The notes: generated by a model not told the origin, from the sequence alone. A DNA stretch of 8,106 bases from Candidatus Schekmanbacteria bacterium (GCA_016188575.1 JACPHN010000175.1:1-8106), one strand, 5' to 3'. Shown: positions 1 through 6,740, numbered from the stretch's first letter. Translations and numbers: made by a program.

Positions 1-545
1 CACGGGCAGGTCAACGGGTCGGCCAGGAACACCCGGCGGATCATCTCGGCCCACTTCTTCCGCCACCAACGCCGAGCCCGCGACCGGCACTCTCGGGCGT
101 CGTGTTCTGCCTCCGCCGCGTCATCCCCGCGACCAACTCCATCGACGTTGGTGCGGTGCTTGGATGTGCTACTGTGGACTCCGTAGTAGACCGGCAGCCG
201 CTCCCGCTCCTCGGGCAGACGCAAGCTCAGCCGCGCCAGGAAGTCAAGCACGTCCACGCTCACGAGAGGTCTTTTCTGATACGGATGCTCGATCTGAAAG
301 ACGACCAGGCCAAGCTCCCGCTCGTAACGCATGCGTTCGTATGCGACGGGTGCCCGGAGGATGTAGGCCGCGAGCTTGGTCAAGGTCGCCTTGTCGTCGG
401 GCTGGAGTCCATCGCCTACGTAGAAATCGAAGCCGGAGTGTTTCCAACCCAACAGTTGCCGAATGCGGCCGTCGGAGATGAGCCCGGCGCGCACTAGAAA
501 CGCGAAGACCTGATTCTCCAAGACGGCGTATCGTGATGAAGGCCG
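1..545 (-). pseudogene. IS91-family transposase, C-terminal remnant (copy 1)
   Basis: The minus strand is open from position 593 down to the window edge and encodes the C-terminal half of an IS91-family (rolling-circle) transposase. Recognisable blocks in order are VFAFLVRAGLIS, LLGWKHSGFDFYV, KLAAYILRAPVAYERMRY, VDVLDFLARLSL, VYYGVHSS and, near the edge, RRWWRKKWAEMIRRVFLADPLTC, where a C-terminal zinc-ribbon begins. By hand alignment over about 118 residues it is roughly 60-65% identical to the second transposase remnant at the right end of this window. In this family the AAYILRAP block lies at the catalytic-tyrosine region; the HUH motif and N-terminal zinc-binding domain would lie upstream and are absent. 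Upstream in this frame the homology fades by about 545 and two adjacent stops occur at 594-599, so there is no start and the gene is truncated. G+C matches its neighbours, suggesting long residence. The remaining C-terminus lies outside the window. The family call is firm. Confidence 0.85.
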
Positions 546-571
546 TCTGCCGAGCCGGATGGTTGATCGCC

Positions 572-600
572 TTGCGCGATCCAGATCCCTGTGTTATCAC
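572..600 (+). promoter_or_regulatory. Candidate promoter of the toxin-antitoxin-like operon
   Basis: TTGCGC (572-577) and TATCAC (595-600) are separated by 17 nt and could be the -35 and -10 boxes of a sigma-70 promoter reading into the small operon. The -10 would lie inside the inverted repeat at 593-610, as expected for a self-repressed operon. Both boxes match the consensus only partly, so this is a weak call that depends on position and on the overlapping dyad. Confidence 0.3.
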
Positions 601-610
601 TCATGATAAC
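593..610. promoter_or_regulatory. Inverted repeat, putative operator for the XRE regulator
   Basis: A perfect dyad, GTTATCA-ctca-TGATAAC, has 7-bp arms and a 4-nt centre. It is AT-rich in otherwise GC-rich DNA and ends 12 nt before the ATG at 623. Short hyphenated palindromes just upstream of an operon that encodes an XRE-type DNA-binding protein are the usual site of autorepression in toxin-antitoxin loci. The binding partner here is inferred; the palindrome itself is seen directly. Confidence 0.5.
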
Positions 611-636
611 CGGAGCCGCGACATGGCCGTCATCCT

Positions 637-942
637 GTGGGGCCCGTACCAGAGGGAGCACATATCACCCGGCGCCACAGCGTATCGATGGAGCACTTCG
701 ACGAGGCCTGGCACGAGGACCTCATCCAGGGGATGCACGGCGAGCACGGCCCCTACGTCCTGAGCAGCGGCTTCACGGAGGACGGACGACTCCTCGAGAT
801 GGTCTGGCGGTGGCACCGCGAGGACCTCGAGGAGGTCTGGCCCGTCACGGCGTACTTCCCGGAGGAGGACCTATGCCCACCCGAGCGATCGAGCAAGACA
901 CCTGCACGCCGGCCGAGAGGGCGGCGGACGAGAAGGCGCTAG
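637..942 (+). CDS. Small BrnT/DUF4258-like protein, probable toxin; 5' end looks frameshifted
   Basis: The first gene of the small operon. The core reads MEHFDEAWHEDL...GFTEDGRLLEMVWRW...VWPVTAYF, a short alpha/beta protein with the pattern (G-x-T-x-x-G-R-x-L-E followed by VxxVTAY) that I associate with BrnT/DUF4258-type RNase toxins; the family name is my recollection, not proven. Possible starts in this frame are GTG 637 and ATG 688. A better one lies in another frame: ATG 623, preceded by GGAG at 612-615, encodes MAVILWGPYQREHI and then loses this frame. The tetranucleotide ATAT at 662-665 sits at the switch. With one AT fewer, the protein would read continuously as GPYQREHITRRHSVSMEHFDEAW. 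The gene therefore looks inactivated by a 2-nt duplication, or affected by a sequencing error. The last 70 nt overlap the next gene and encode an arginine-rich tail that may not be native. Confidence 0.55.
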   Translation: MGPVPEGAHITRRHSVSMEHFDEAWHEDLIQGMHGEHGPYVLSSGFTEDGRLLEMVWRWHREDLEEVWPVTAYFPEEDLCPPERSSKTPARRPRGRRTRRR

Positions 943-1340
943 AGGCCTTCGAGAGGGGTGGGTTCCTCGCCGTCCCGCCGGAGGCGAAAGAGGAGGCGAC
1001 CGAGCGGCTGCGGCGAAGGCGGCGAGAAGCGGAGGAGGCGGCAGCGAAGGTCGGCTTGATCCTCCGGGAGATCCGGGGGCTCGCGGGCGTCACCCAGGCG
1101 GAGCTCGCGAAGGCCCTCGGGACGCAGAAGAGCAACGTGAGCCGGATGGAGAGCGGGCGCTACAAGGGGCTCGGCGTCGTGACCCTCGTCGCCGTGCGGA
1201 ACGCGCTCCGGAGTCTGACGGGGATCGATCCGTTCGTCCTCCTCGGCGAGAGGTTCTCGACTCCCCTGCCCGCCGTGAGCCACGAGGAGCTCCGGAAGAT
1301 CTCGACTCCGGAGAAGTACCTCGAGAGCGTCGCTCGATGA
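873..1340 (+). CDS. XRE-family helix-turn-helix transcriptional regulator, probable antitoxin
   Basis: A 155-residue cytoplasmic DNA-binding protein. ATG 873 is chosen because GGAGG at 861-865 lies 7 nt upstream; the open frame extends further left to 591, but that part overlaps the preceding gene in another frame and lacks such a site. Residues about 10-62 are charged and probably helical (ERLRRRRREAEEAAAK). Residues about 64-115 form a Cro/C1-type HTH: LREIRGLAGVTQAELAKALG, then TQKSNVSRMESG, where the recognition helix would lie. The gene follows a small putative toxin in the same operon, so by position it is the likely antitoxin and autorepressor, binding the dyad at 593-610. The pairing is inferred. 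Its stop codon overlaps the next start as ATGA (1337-1340), which implies translational coupling. Confidence 0.85.
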   Translation: MPTRAIEQDTCTPAERAADEKALEAFERGGFLAVPPEAKEEATERLRRRRREAEEAAAKVGLILREIRGLAGVTQAELAKALGTQKSNVSRMESGRYKGLGVVTLVAVRNALRSLTGIDPFVLLGERFSTPLPAVSHEELRKISTPEKYLESVAR

Positions 1341-1954
1341 TCGACCGCAAGCCCTCGATCGAGGAGGTCGGCGCGGCGCTCGACGGGTGGTTCCGCGAGA
1401 TCCTCGACCTCTGCGACGGGTCGGTCTTCGCGGTCGGGCGGGACGCCGAGCACCGGGCGGCCGCGGTGCTCATGGCGCTCACCCGGAACGTGAGGGCGCT
1501 CGGCGAACGCCCGGTCGACGAGACGGGTTCCCTCTACCAGCCGCTCGTCCTCGTCCTTGCCGCGGCGGCGAGGAGGCTCGGTGCCGTCCCCGACGCCGGC
1601 CACTGGGGCACAGCGCTCGAGAGCGTCAGGGAGCTCGAGGTACGCCTCGACCGGGCGCGAGCCTCGGAGCTCGGGCTCGAGCTCGGCTCACCCGCGGCCG
1701 TCCTGAAGTCCCAGATGGACGAGGCGCTCGTCGGGGCCGGGGTGACGCCGACGCCGACCGTCCTCGACGAGGAGAATCGGAGGGCCGCTCTCGGGCTCGC
1801 GCTGAACCTCGGGACGCGCCTGCTCGTCGCCTACGCCCTCGAGGCGAAGGCGCGAGCCCGACAGGGGAGGAAGGACCTCTCCTGGGTAGCCTCCCTCGTA
1901 AAGCGAGCGATCCAGCCGGCGCCACGACGCCGTGAAGCCGGGGTGGGGCTATAG
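1337..1954 (+). CDS. Hypothetical protein, third gene of the toxin-antitoxin-like operon
   Basis: A 205-residue protein that I do not recognise. It has no signal peptide and no clear membrane segment. The sequence is rich in Leu, Ala, Arg and Glu and probably mostly helical (for example LYQPLVLVLAAAARRLG, ALESVRELEVRLDRAR, NRRAALGLALNLGTRLLVAYALEAKARAR). It shows no obvious catalytic motif. ATG 1337 overlaps the stop of the XRE gene (ATGA), so the two are translationally coupled and probably work together, perhaps as a third component of the module. The stop TAG (1952-1954) lies inside a 15-bp repeat that recurs at 6819-6848. The C-terminal residues (about EAGVGL) may therefore have been created or trimmed when that repeat arrived. 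The reading frame is well supported by coupling and by codon bias like its neighbours; the function is unknown. Confidence 0.7.
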   Translation: MIDRKPSIEEVGAALDGWFREILDLCDGSVFAVGRDAEHRAAAVLMALTRNVRALGERPVDETGSLYQPLVLVLAAAARRLGAVPDAGHWGTALESVRELEVRLDRARASELGLELGSPAAVLKSQMDEALVGAGVTPTPTVLDEENRRAALGLALNLGTRLLVAYALEAKARARQGRKDLSWVASLVKRAIQPAPRRREAGVGL

Positions 1955-1963
1955 GCGGTTGGT
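1949..1963 (+). repeat. 15-bp dispersed repeat ctataggcggttggt, left copy
   Basis: Identical over 15 bases to 6820-6834 and over 14 to 6835-6849, in the same orientation. It supplies the stop codon of the upstream 205-residue gene on its left and abuts a histidine-kinase fragment on its right, so it marks a junction between unrelated sequences. It is a candidate end of an IS91-like element or of a mobilised segment; that role is inference. Confidence 0.75.
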
Positions 1964-2159
1964 CACGACGGAGCTGTCCGCGCGGTCATCGAGGACTACG
2001 GCCGCGGGTTCGATCCGCACGCCCCGCCGAGCTGCTCGGCGCGGGACACTGACCATCGAGTCTGAACCGGGCACCGGGGCCAGTCTCTTCCTGCAGATCC
2101 CGCTCCGCCGGCAGGAGGTGGCTCATGGTTGCGGACACGACGATCGACTTCGATCGTGA
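1964..2159 (+). pseudogene. Sensor histidine kinase fragment (ATP-binding domain, broken)
   Basis: Two reading frames together show the C-terminal ATP-binding (HATPase_c) region of a two-component histidine kinase. The first part reads AVRAVIEDYGRGFDP, the G1 box (usually D-x-G-x-GF). The second, in another frame, reads GTLTIESEPGTGASLFLQIPL, the G2 box and final strand. Between them the expected 15-20 residues are missing, and a trace of AELLG remains in the other frame just before the shift at about 2040. This is therefore a fragment with an internal deletion plus a frameshift. The style (AELLGGTLTIESEPGTG) recalls NarL/UhpB-type kinases, but little is left. It starts immediately after the 15-bp repeat and its end overlaps, antisense, the 3' end of the FG-GAP gene. 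AGGAGG before an ATG at 2126 may be a relic of a following gene start. Confidence 0.75.
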
Positions 2160-4624
2160 GACGAAGGTACCGCCGCGAGCACGGCGAGCCTTCGGGAGCT
2201 CCCCGACCGCACGACCCACAGCCACGCTCCGATGAACGCGATCGCCGCGGCGGCGATCCCGGCCGGGCTCAGGGCATCGACCCGGGGCGGCCCGCAGGCA
2301 GGCTTGTTCACCAGGACCGCGATGCTCCACGGGGTATAGTTCGCAACGACGAGGTCGCGCGCGCCATCTCCGTCGAGATCCCCACCGGCCACCGCCGCCG
2401 AGCTGGCGCCCGATTCGAAGGTCACGGGCGCGAGGAACGTGCCGTCGCCCTTGCCTGCAAGGACCGACGTCGTGCCGTTGCCCGTCGTGGCCAGGTCCGT
2501 GACCGCATCCCCGTTGAAATCCCCGGAGGTCACCCACACGGGAGCACCGCCGGCAGGGTACCTCACGGCGGCCCCAAACGCCCCGCTCCCGTCGCCCAGG
2601 AAGACCGACACGTTGTTCGTTCCCATGTTCGTGACAGCCAGGTCCAGCCTGCCGTCCCTGTTGAGGTCCTCCGCAGCAACGGAAGTGGGGTTGGAGCCGC
2701 CGGTACTGTAGATCACCGCGGCTGAGAACGTCCCGTCGCCCGCGCCGAGGAGGACCGACGCCTCCCCCGGGCTGTAGCTCGCCACGGCCAGGTCGTTCTT
2801 GCCGTCGCGGTTGAAGTCGCCATGCGTCACGGCCCGCGGGAAGCCCCCGGCTCCGTACGCCACGGCCGGCCCGAAGCCGCCGGTGCCCGTGCCGAGCATG
2901 ACCACCACTTCGAGGTCGGTCGTGATGGCAAGATCCGCCTTCCCGTCCCCGCTCAGCTCCGCCACGGTCCCGAAGTTCGTGAACGACGGGCCGGAGCTGT
3001 AGTCGGTCGCGGGTCCGAATGTCCCGTCCCCCGTCCCCCGCAGGACCGAGACCGTCCTCGAAGCTCGATTCGCGACGGCCAGATCGGTCTTGCCGTCGCC
3101 ATCGAAATCACCGGAGAGGACCGATTGGGGCCATTCGCCAGTCTCGTAGCTCACGGCCGGGCCGAACGTCGCGGCCCCGGTCCCGAGCAGGACCGAGATG
3201 TCATACCCGCCGCTGTTCGCCGTGGCGACGTCGATGCTGCCGTCGCCGTTGAAGTCGTCGGCGACCATCGACCTCGGTGAGAGACCGGTACGGAAGCTCC
3301 TGACCGCCGCAAAGGTGCCGTCTCCATTCCCGGCGAGGAGCGTCACGTCCTCGCCGTACCCGTTGTAGTTCCCCGTCGCGACGTCGCTCTTCCCGTCGCC
3401 GTTGAAGTCGGCGACGGCGATCGAGCGGCCCGACATCGCGCCGTCCCGTCCCGAGACGAAGTACGCCGCCTCGCCGAAGGCCCCGTCCCCCCTGCCGAAG
3501 AGGAACGCAACCTCGTTGGCGTCGTTGTGGGAGGTGGCGAGATCCGCCTTCCCGTCCCCGTTGAAATCCGCGACGCCCAGGCCCACGCCGTGCGTCACCA
3601 CGCGGTATGGCACGGCCTGGCCGAAGGTCCCGTTGCCGTTGCCGAGGAGCACGGCGATGCCGCCATAGCCGGAGAGCGCCAGGTCGACCTTGGTGTCCGT
3701 GTCGAGATCGACGGCGGCCATGAACCCCTCGGAGCAACACGGAGTCGGATAATGCACCGCCGCGCCGAACGTCCCGTCGCCGTTGCCGAGGAAGATCGAC
3801 ACGTCCTTCGTGTCGCCGTTTCCGACGGCCAGATCGCGCTTGCCGTCGCCGTTGAAGTCCGCGGCCTGGACCGGAGACGGCCGGGTGCCCGTCGCGTAGT
3901 CGGTTTCCGGGCCGAAGGTCCCGTTTCCGTTCCCGAGGAGGACCGAGAACTTGTTCGTGTTCGAGCTCGTGGCGGCAAGGTCCATCTTGCCGTCCCCGTT
4001 GAAGTCCGCGGCGGCCACGCCGTACCTCTGCTTGGGCTCCCCGACGTCGGCTGCCTGCGTGAATGTCCCGTCGCCTTTCCCGAGGAGGATCGACAACCCC
4101 CCGCCTTCGTCCTGGACCTTGCCCACGACGATATCGCTCTTCGCGTCGCCGTCGAGGTCCGTCACGACGATCGATATGGGCTTGAGGCCCACGAAATGGT
4201 CGATGGACGCACCGAACGTGCCGTCGCCGTTGCCGAGCAGGATCGCGACGAGCTCGTTCCACTCGACCACCGCCAGATCGCTCTTGCCGTTCCCATCGAA
4301 GTCGCCCGCGGCAACCGAGGTGGCCCGGCCCCACGGAGAGGCTTCAATCGCTGGCGCCACGGGGAAATCGGGACAGGCCGCGGCAGACGCCCGGACGGAG
4401 ACCGCGATGCCCGCGAGCGCCGCGGTTCCCTGCACGGCCCAGCGCCCGGCCGCCAGGGACCAGGGCACGACGAAGAGCCAGGCGGCCAGGACGGCATGGA
4501 GCGCCCTGGATCGAGGGGAGCGGCGGAGCGCGTACATGCCTCTCCCCGGCCACGCCGGCCGGCCCTCCTCGGCCCGGGGTGTAGGCCTGGCTCCCGCCGG
4601 GCAGCTCTCGAGGCGTTCGATCAT
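2123..4624 (-). CDS. Exported FG-GAP/VCBS repeat protein with CTERM-like C-terminal anchor
   Basis: An 833-residue exported protein. ATG 4624 has AAGGAGG (4630-4636) 5 nt upstream; an internal ATG at 4537 (Met30), after GGGGAGAGG, would give a more usual signal peptide (YALRRSPRSRALHAVLAAWLFVVPWSLAAG) and is a real alternative. Cleavage probably falls near ASAAA (about residues 79-83). Residues about 108-775 hold fourteen units of roughly 50 residues, each with a calcium-binding DxNGDGxxD-type loop followed by LAV and LLGNGDGTFG. The loops begin near 108, 156, 207, 256, 306, 353, 406, 457, 506, 556, 603, 653, 702 and 749, and those near 306, 556 and 702 are degenerate. Such repeats fold as beta-propeller blades and are usually extracellular binding or adhesion modules; the ligand is unknown. 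Residues 785-806 (LSPAGIAAAAIAFIGAWLWVV) then RSGSSRR form a hydrophobic tail. The last dozen or so residues run antisense into the kinase fragment and are probably not native. Confidence 0.88.
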   Translation of the reverse strand: MIERLESCPAGARPTPRAEEGRPAWPGRGMYALRRSPRSRALHAVLAAWLFVVPWSLAAGRWAVQGTAALAGIAVSVRASAAACPDFPVAPAIEASPWGRATSVAAGDFDGNGKSDLAVVEWNELVAILLGNGDGTFGASIDHFVGLKPISIVVTDLDGDAKSDIVVGKVQDEGGGLSILLGKGDGTFTQAADVGEPKQRYGVAAADFNGDGKMDLAATSSNTNKFSVLLGNGNGTFGPETDYATGTRPSPVQAADFNGDGKRDLAVGNGDTKDVSIFLGNGDGTFGAAVHYPTPCCSEGFMAAVDLDTDTKVDLALSGYGGIAVLLGNGNGTFGQAVPYRVVTHGVGLGVADFNGDGKADLATSHNDANEVAFLFGRGDGAFGEAAYFVSGRDGAMSGRSIAVADFNGDGKSDVATGNYNGYGEDVTLLAGNGDGTFAAVRSFRTGLSPRSMVADDFNGDGSIDVATANSGGYDISVLLGTGAATFGPAVSYETGEWPQSVLSGDFDGDGKTDLAVANRASRTVSVLRGTGDGTFGPATDYSSGPSFTNFGTVAELSGDGKADLAITTDLEVVVMLGTGTGGFGPAVAYGAGGFPRAVTHGDFNRDGKNDLAVASYSPGEASVLLGAGDGTFSAAVIYSTGGSNPTSVAAEDLNRDGRLDLAVTNMGTNNVSVFLGDGSGAFGAAVRYPAGGAPVWVTSGDFNGDAVTDLATTGNGTTSVLAGKGDGTFLAPVTFESGASSAAVAGGDLDGDGARDLVVANYTPWSIAVLVNKPACGPPRVDALSPAGIAAAAIAFIGAWLWVVRSGSSRRLAVLAAVPSSHDRSRSSCPQP

Positions 4625-4652
4625 TCGATCCTCCTTTCGTCAGGCCCCGCCG

Positions 4653-4673
4653 GGCCCGGAGATCCTCCGGGCC
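4653..4673 (-). other. Intercistronic hairpin between the two surface-protein genes
   Basis: A perfect inverted repeat, ggcccggag-atc-ctccgggcc, with a 9-bp stem and 3-nt loop. It lies about 50 nt past the stop of the upstream gene and 17 nt before the ribosome binding site of the FG-GAP gene. No run of U follows on the minus strand, so it is not a standard intrinsic terminator. It could stabilise or punctuate a shared transcript and lower expression of the distal gene. Confidence 0.45.
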
Positions 4674-4724
4674 AGACGATTGGCACTCTGGAGCAAGATG
4701 GTGCCCGCAAGTACCGCGAGCGAC

Positions 4725-6740
4725 CTAGACGAGGCGCGCCCTCGCGGGAACCACCTTCGACCGGAACCGGAGGAGCAGGGCGAGCGCCAGGAACGCCGCG
4801 AGCGCCCCGAGCGGCCCGGAGAGGATCCCCACGCCGGGCGTAAGCTCCACCATCACCTTCTTGGCCGCCGAGTCGACGAAGACCCGGACGAGGAACCCGG
4901 CGGGCGGCCTGCCCGCGGCGAGACCGTTGTCCGTGAGGCTCCCGGAGTACTCGATCAGCGTGTAGGTGCCCGCCGCGATGCCGGGGGCCGCGGAGACGTC
5001 GAGCGTCCCGTCGAGCACGAGGTTGCCGTTGACGACGATCTTGTCCGAGGCTGTGCCCAGGTCGTAGTTCAGGGCGGTGTTGTCGGCCAGCGACAGGGCG
5101 GCGCTGATGGTCAGGGTACCCGCCGAGGCGCCAGGGGAGAGCACCGCGCCGGCCAGGCCGATGGAAGGCGCCGTGATCGTGCCGGTGCCAGAGTACGTCC
5201 CGACCGCCGCCGTGAGGGGCAAGTCCAGCAGGAGGCCGCTGCCGCCGGCGAGGTGCACGGTGCTGCTCGGGCCCATGGTGAAGGGGATCCGGACCTGCAG
5301 CGTCCCGCTGTCGACGTTGATCGTGCCCAGGTTGTTGAACGCCCCTGAACCCTCGCCCGTGCCGCTCACGGCTCGCTGGTCGCCGCAGCCGTAGTTGAGC
5401 GTGCCCGCGTTGTCCAGGACGGCCCCGCCACCGATATTGATCTCGTTGGCCTGCGCGCACTGCACCCAGTCGAAGGTCCCGTTGTTGGTGAGGCGAGAGC
5501 CTGGTCTGAGGCCCAGCGAGCCTTGCAGGTCCAGGGTTGCGCCGGAAGCGATCGTCAGGTTGCCGTCCCCTGGGTTGCCGTTGCCCAGGTTCGATGGCCA
5601 GGTTTCCCCCCACGTCAGCTTCGAGCCCGACGCGATGGTCAGCGTCCCGGGGCCGTCCAGGAGATTGCCATAATAGGACCCCACGATGTCCGCGGTGGAG
5701 ACCGTGACGTCGTCCATGACGTGGACGGTCGGTCGGAGCTCGAGGGTGCCCGTGCCGGTCGCGCTGAAGCCGGTTTCGAGGCTGTTCCCGCCGTCCCCTT
5801 GCATCACGATCTTGCCGGTTCCGGCGACGCTCATCGGCCCGCTATGCTTCAGCAGGGCGGTGACGTCGTAGGCATAGAAGGTCAAGGTCGCTCCCGAGGC
5901 GACGTTGAAGGGGCCGGTGCTGACACCCAGCGCCCGGAATTCCAGGCTGCCCGCGTTGACGTTGACCGTGCCGAGGTTGTCGAAGCCGCTGGCCTGCCCG
6001 GAGCTTGGGAATCCGATGACGCTGTTCGCCTCGGGGTTGTCGTGGTCCATGACGCCGTTGTTCACGAACTTCCCGCCCAGGGCGATCTCGAATCCACTCG
6101 GGATGCCCACGGCGGCCCAGGTGCCGGTGCCGTCGTTGACGACGGTCGTCGTGGCGCCGATGGCCGGCCCATTGCCGAGGACGACGCTGGCTCCCGGGGC
6201 GATGTGGACGCTCGGGATGTCGAAGAGTCCGTCGGGCCAGTTCAAGAGCGACTGCACGGTGATGCTGCCGGAGGTGCCTGTGATTGTGGTGCGGCTGGCG
6301 TTGCCGTTGTTCATGTCCAACTGGTGCAAGGTGACATCGCCGGCGTCCAGCGTGACGGTCCCGCCGCTCGCGAACCCCGCATCGTCGCTGGCCCCGCTAG
6401 GAGGGGCCGCAGGGACGATGCACCTGGCGAGCCATAGGGCAGGGCAGGGCCAGGGGACTGGATCGTCGGGTGAGCCTGGCTGGCCTACCTGAGCCCACTG
6501 GGTGCTCGAGCTCCAGGGGCCATCTGCCGGGTACCCGTTGCAGGGGTTGCCGCAGATGCAGCCGTTCGGGGGGGCCCAGCAGACCTGGTTGGCCGCCGCC
6601 GGCGCCGCGGTGGTGAACATCACAGCCCACAAGACGAACAATGCCCTTCCACAACCAGAAGCCCGCAGGCTCGCCGTACCTCCTCCTGACGCTGCTGCTG
6701 TTCTCGAATTCCTGGCTTTCTGCACCGGCTTCCGATCCAT
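4725..6740 (-). CDS. Exported beta-helix (autotransporter-passenger-like) surface protein with CTERM-like anchor
   Basis: A 671-residue exported protein. ATG 6740 is fixed by AAGGAGG (6748-6754), 7 nt upstream. Residues 1-50 are a signal peptide with a long basic start, a hydrophobic core ALFVLWAVMFTTAAPA and a likely cut after AAA at residue 50. The mature N-terminus is cysteine-rich (Cys 54, 61, 63, 67, 99, 107), including GCICGNPC, suggesting disulfides. From about 125 to 630 it is Gly/Thr/Ser/Asn-rich with repeated strand-turn units such as LTIASGATLDLQGSL, SRLTNNGTF, FDNLGTVNVNAGSLEFR and FNNLGTINVDSGTLQVR, typical of a right-handed beta-helix like autotransporter passengers. There is no beta-barrel domain. 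Instead the end is LSGPLGALAAFLALALLLRFRS (about 640-661) and a basic tail, like CTERM sorting signals. It is probably a surface or secreted structural/adhesin protein. It is followed after about 100 nt by the FG-GAP gene and probably shares its transcript. Confidence 0.87.
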   Translation of the reverse strand: MDRKPVQKARNSRTAAASGGGTASLRASGCGRALFVLWAVMFTTAAPAAANQVCWAPPNGCICGNPCNGYPADGPWSSSTQWAQVGQPGSPDDPVPWPCPALWLARCIVPAAPPSGASDDAGFASGGTVTLDAGDVTLHQLDMNNGNASRTTITGTSGSITVQSLLNWPDGLFDIPSVHIAPGASVVLGNGPAIGATTTVVNDGTGTWAAVGIPSGFEIALGGKFVNNGVMDHDNPEANSVIGFPSSGQASGFDNLGTVNVNAGSLEFRALGVSTGPFNVASGATLTFYAYDVTALLKHSGPMSVAGTGKIVMQGDGGNSLETGFSATGTGTLELRPTVHVMDDVTVSTADIVGSYYGNLLDGPGTLTIASGSKLTWGETWPSNLGNGNPGDGNLTIASGATLDLQGSLGLRPGSRLTNNGTFDWVQCAQANEINIGGGAVLDNAGTLNYGCGDQRAVSGTGEGSGAFNNLGTINVDSGTLQVRIPFTMGPSSTVHLAGGSGLLLDLPLTAAVGTYSGTGTITAPSIGLAGAVLSPGASAGTLTISAALSLADNTALNYDLGTASDKIVVNGNLVLDGTLDVSAAPGIAAGTYTLIEYSGSLTDNGLAAGRPPAGFLVRVFVDSAAKKVMVELTPGVGILSGPLGALAAFLALALLLRFRSKVVPARARLV

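Noticed and set aside
102-600. Open frames on both strands over the left transposase remnant
   Set aside because: The 102-497 plus frame is the exact antisense of the transposase, and the 244-600 minus frame is shifted and matches nothing; only the frame at codon positions 3-5 upward shows IS91-family motifs.
2300-4300. Recurring DNA words such as ccgtcgccgttgaagtc as a DNA repeat array
   Set aside because: They are the codons of the repeated DFNGDGK calcium loop and are explained by protein repeats.
3201-4334. Long open frames overlapping the FG-GAP gene on both strands
   Set aside because: They are frame shadows of a GC-rich repetitive gene: arginine-rich, low-complexity products with no signal or domain, whereas the 2123-4624 frame shows clear repeats and a signal peptide.
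5523-6492. Long plus-strand open frames opposite the beta-helix protein
   Set aside because: They are antisense shadows without ribosome sites; the minus-strand product has a signal peptide, repeat units and a membrane tail.
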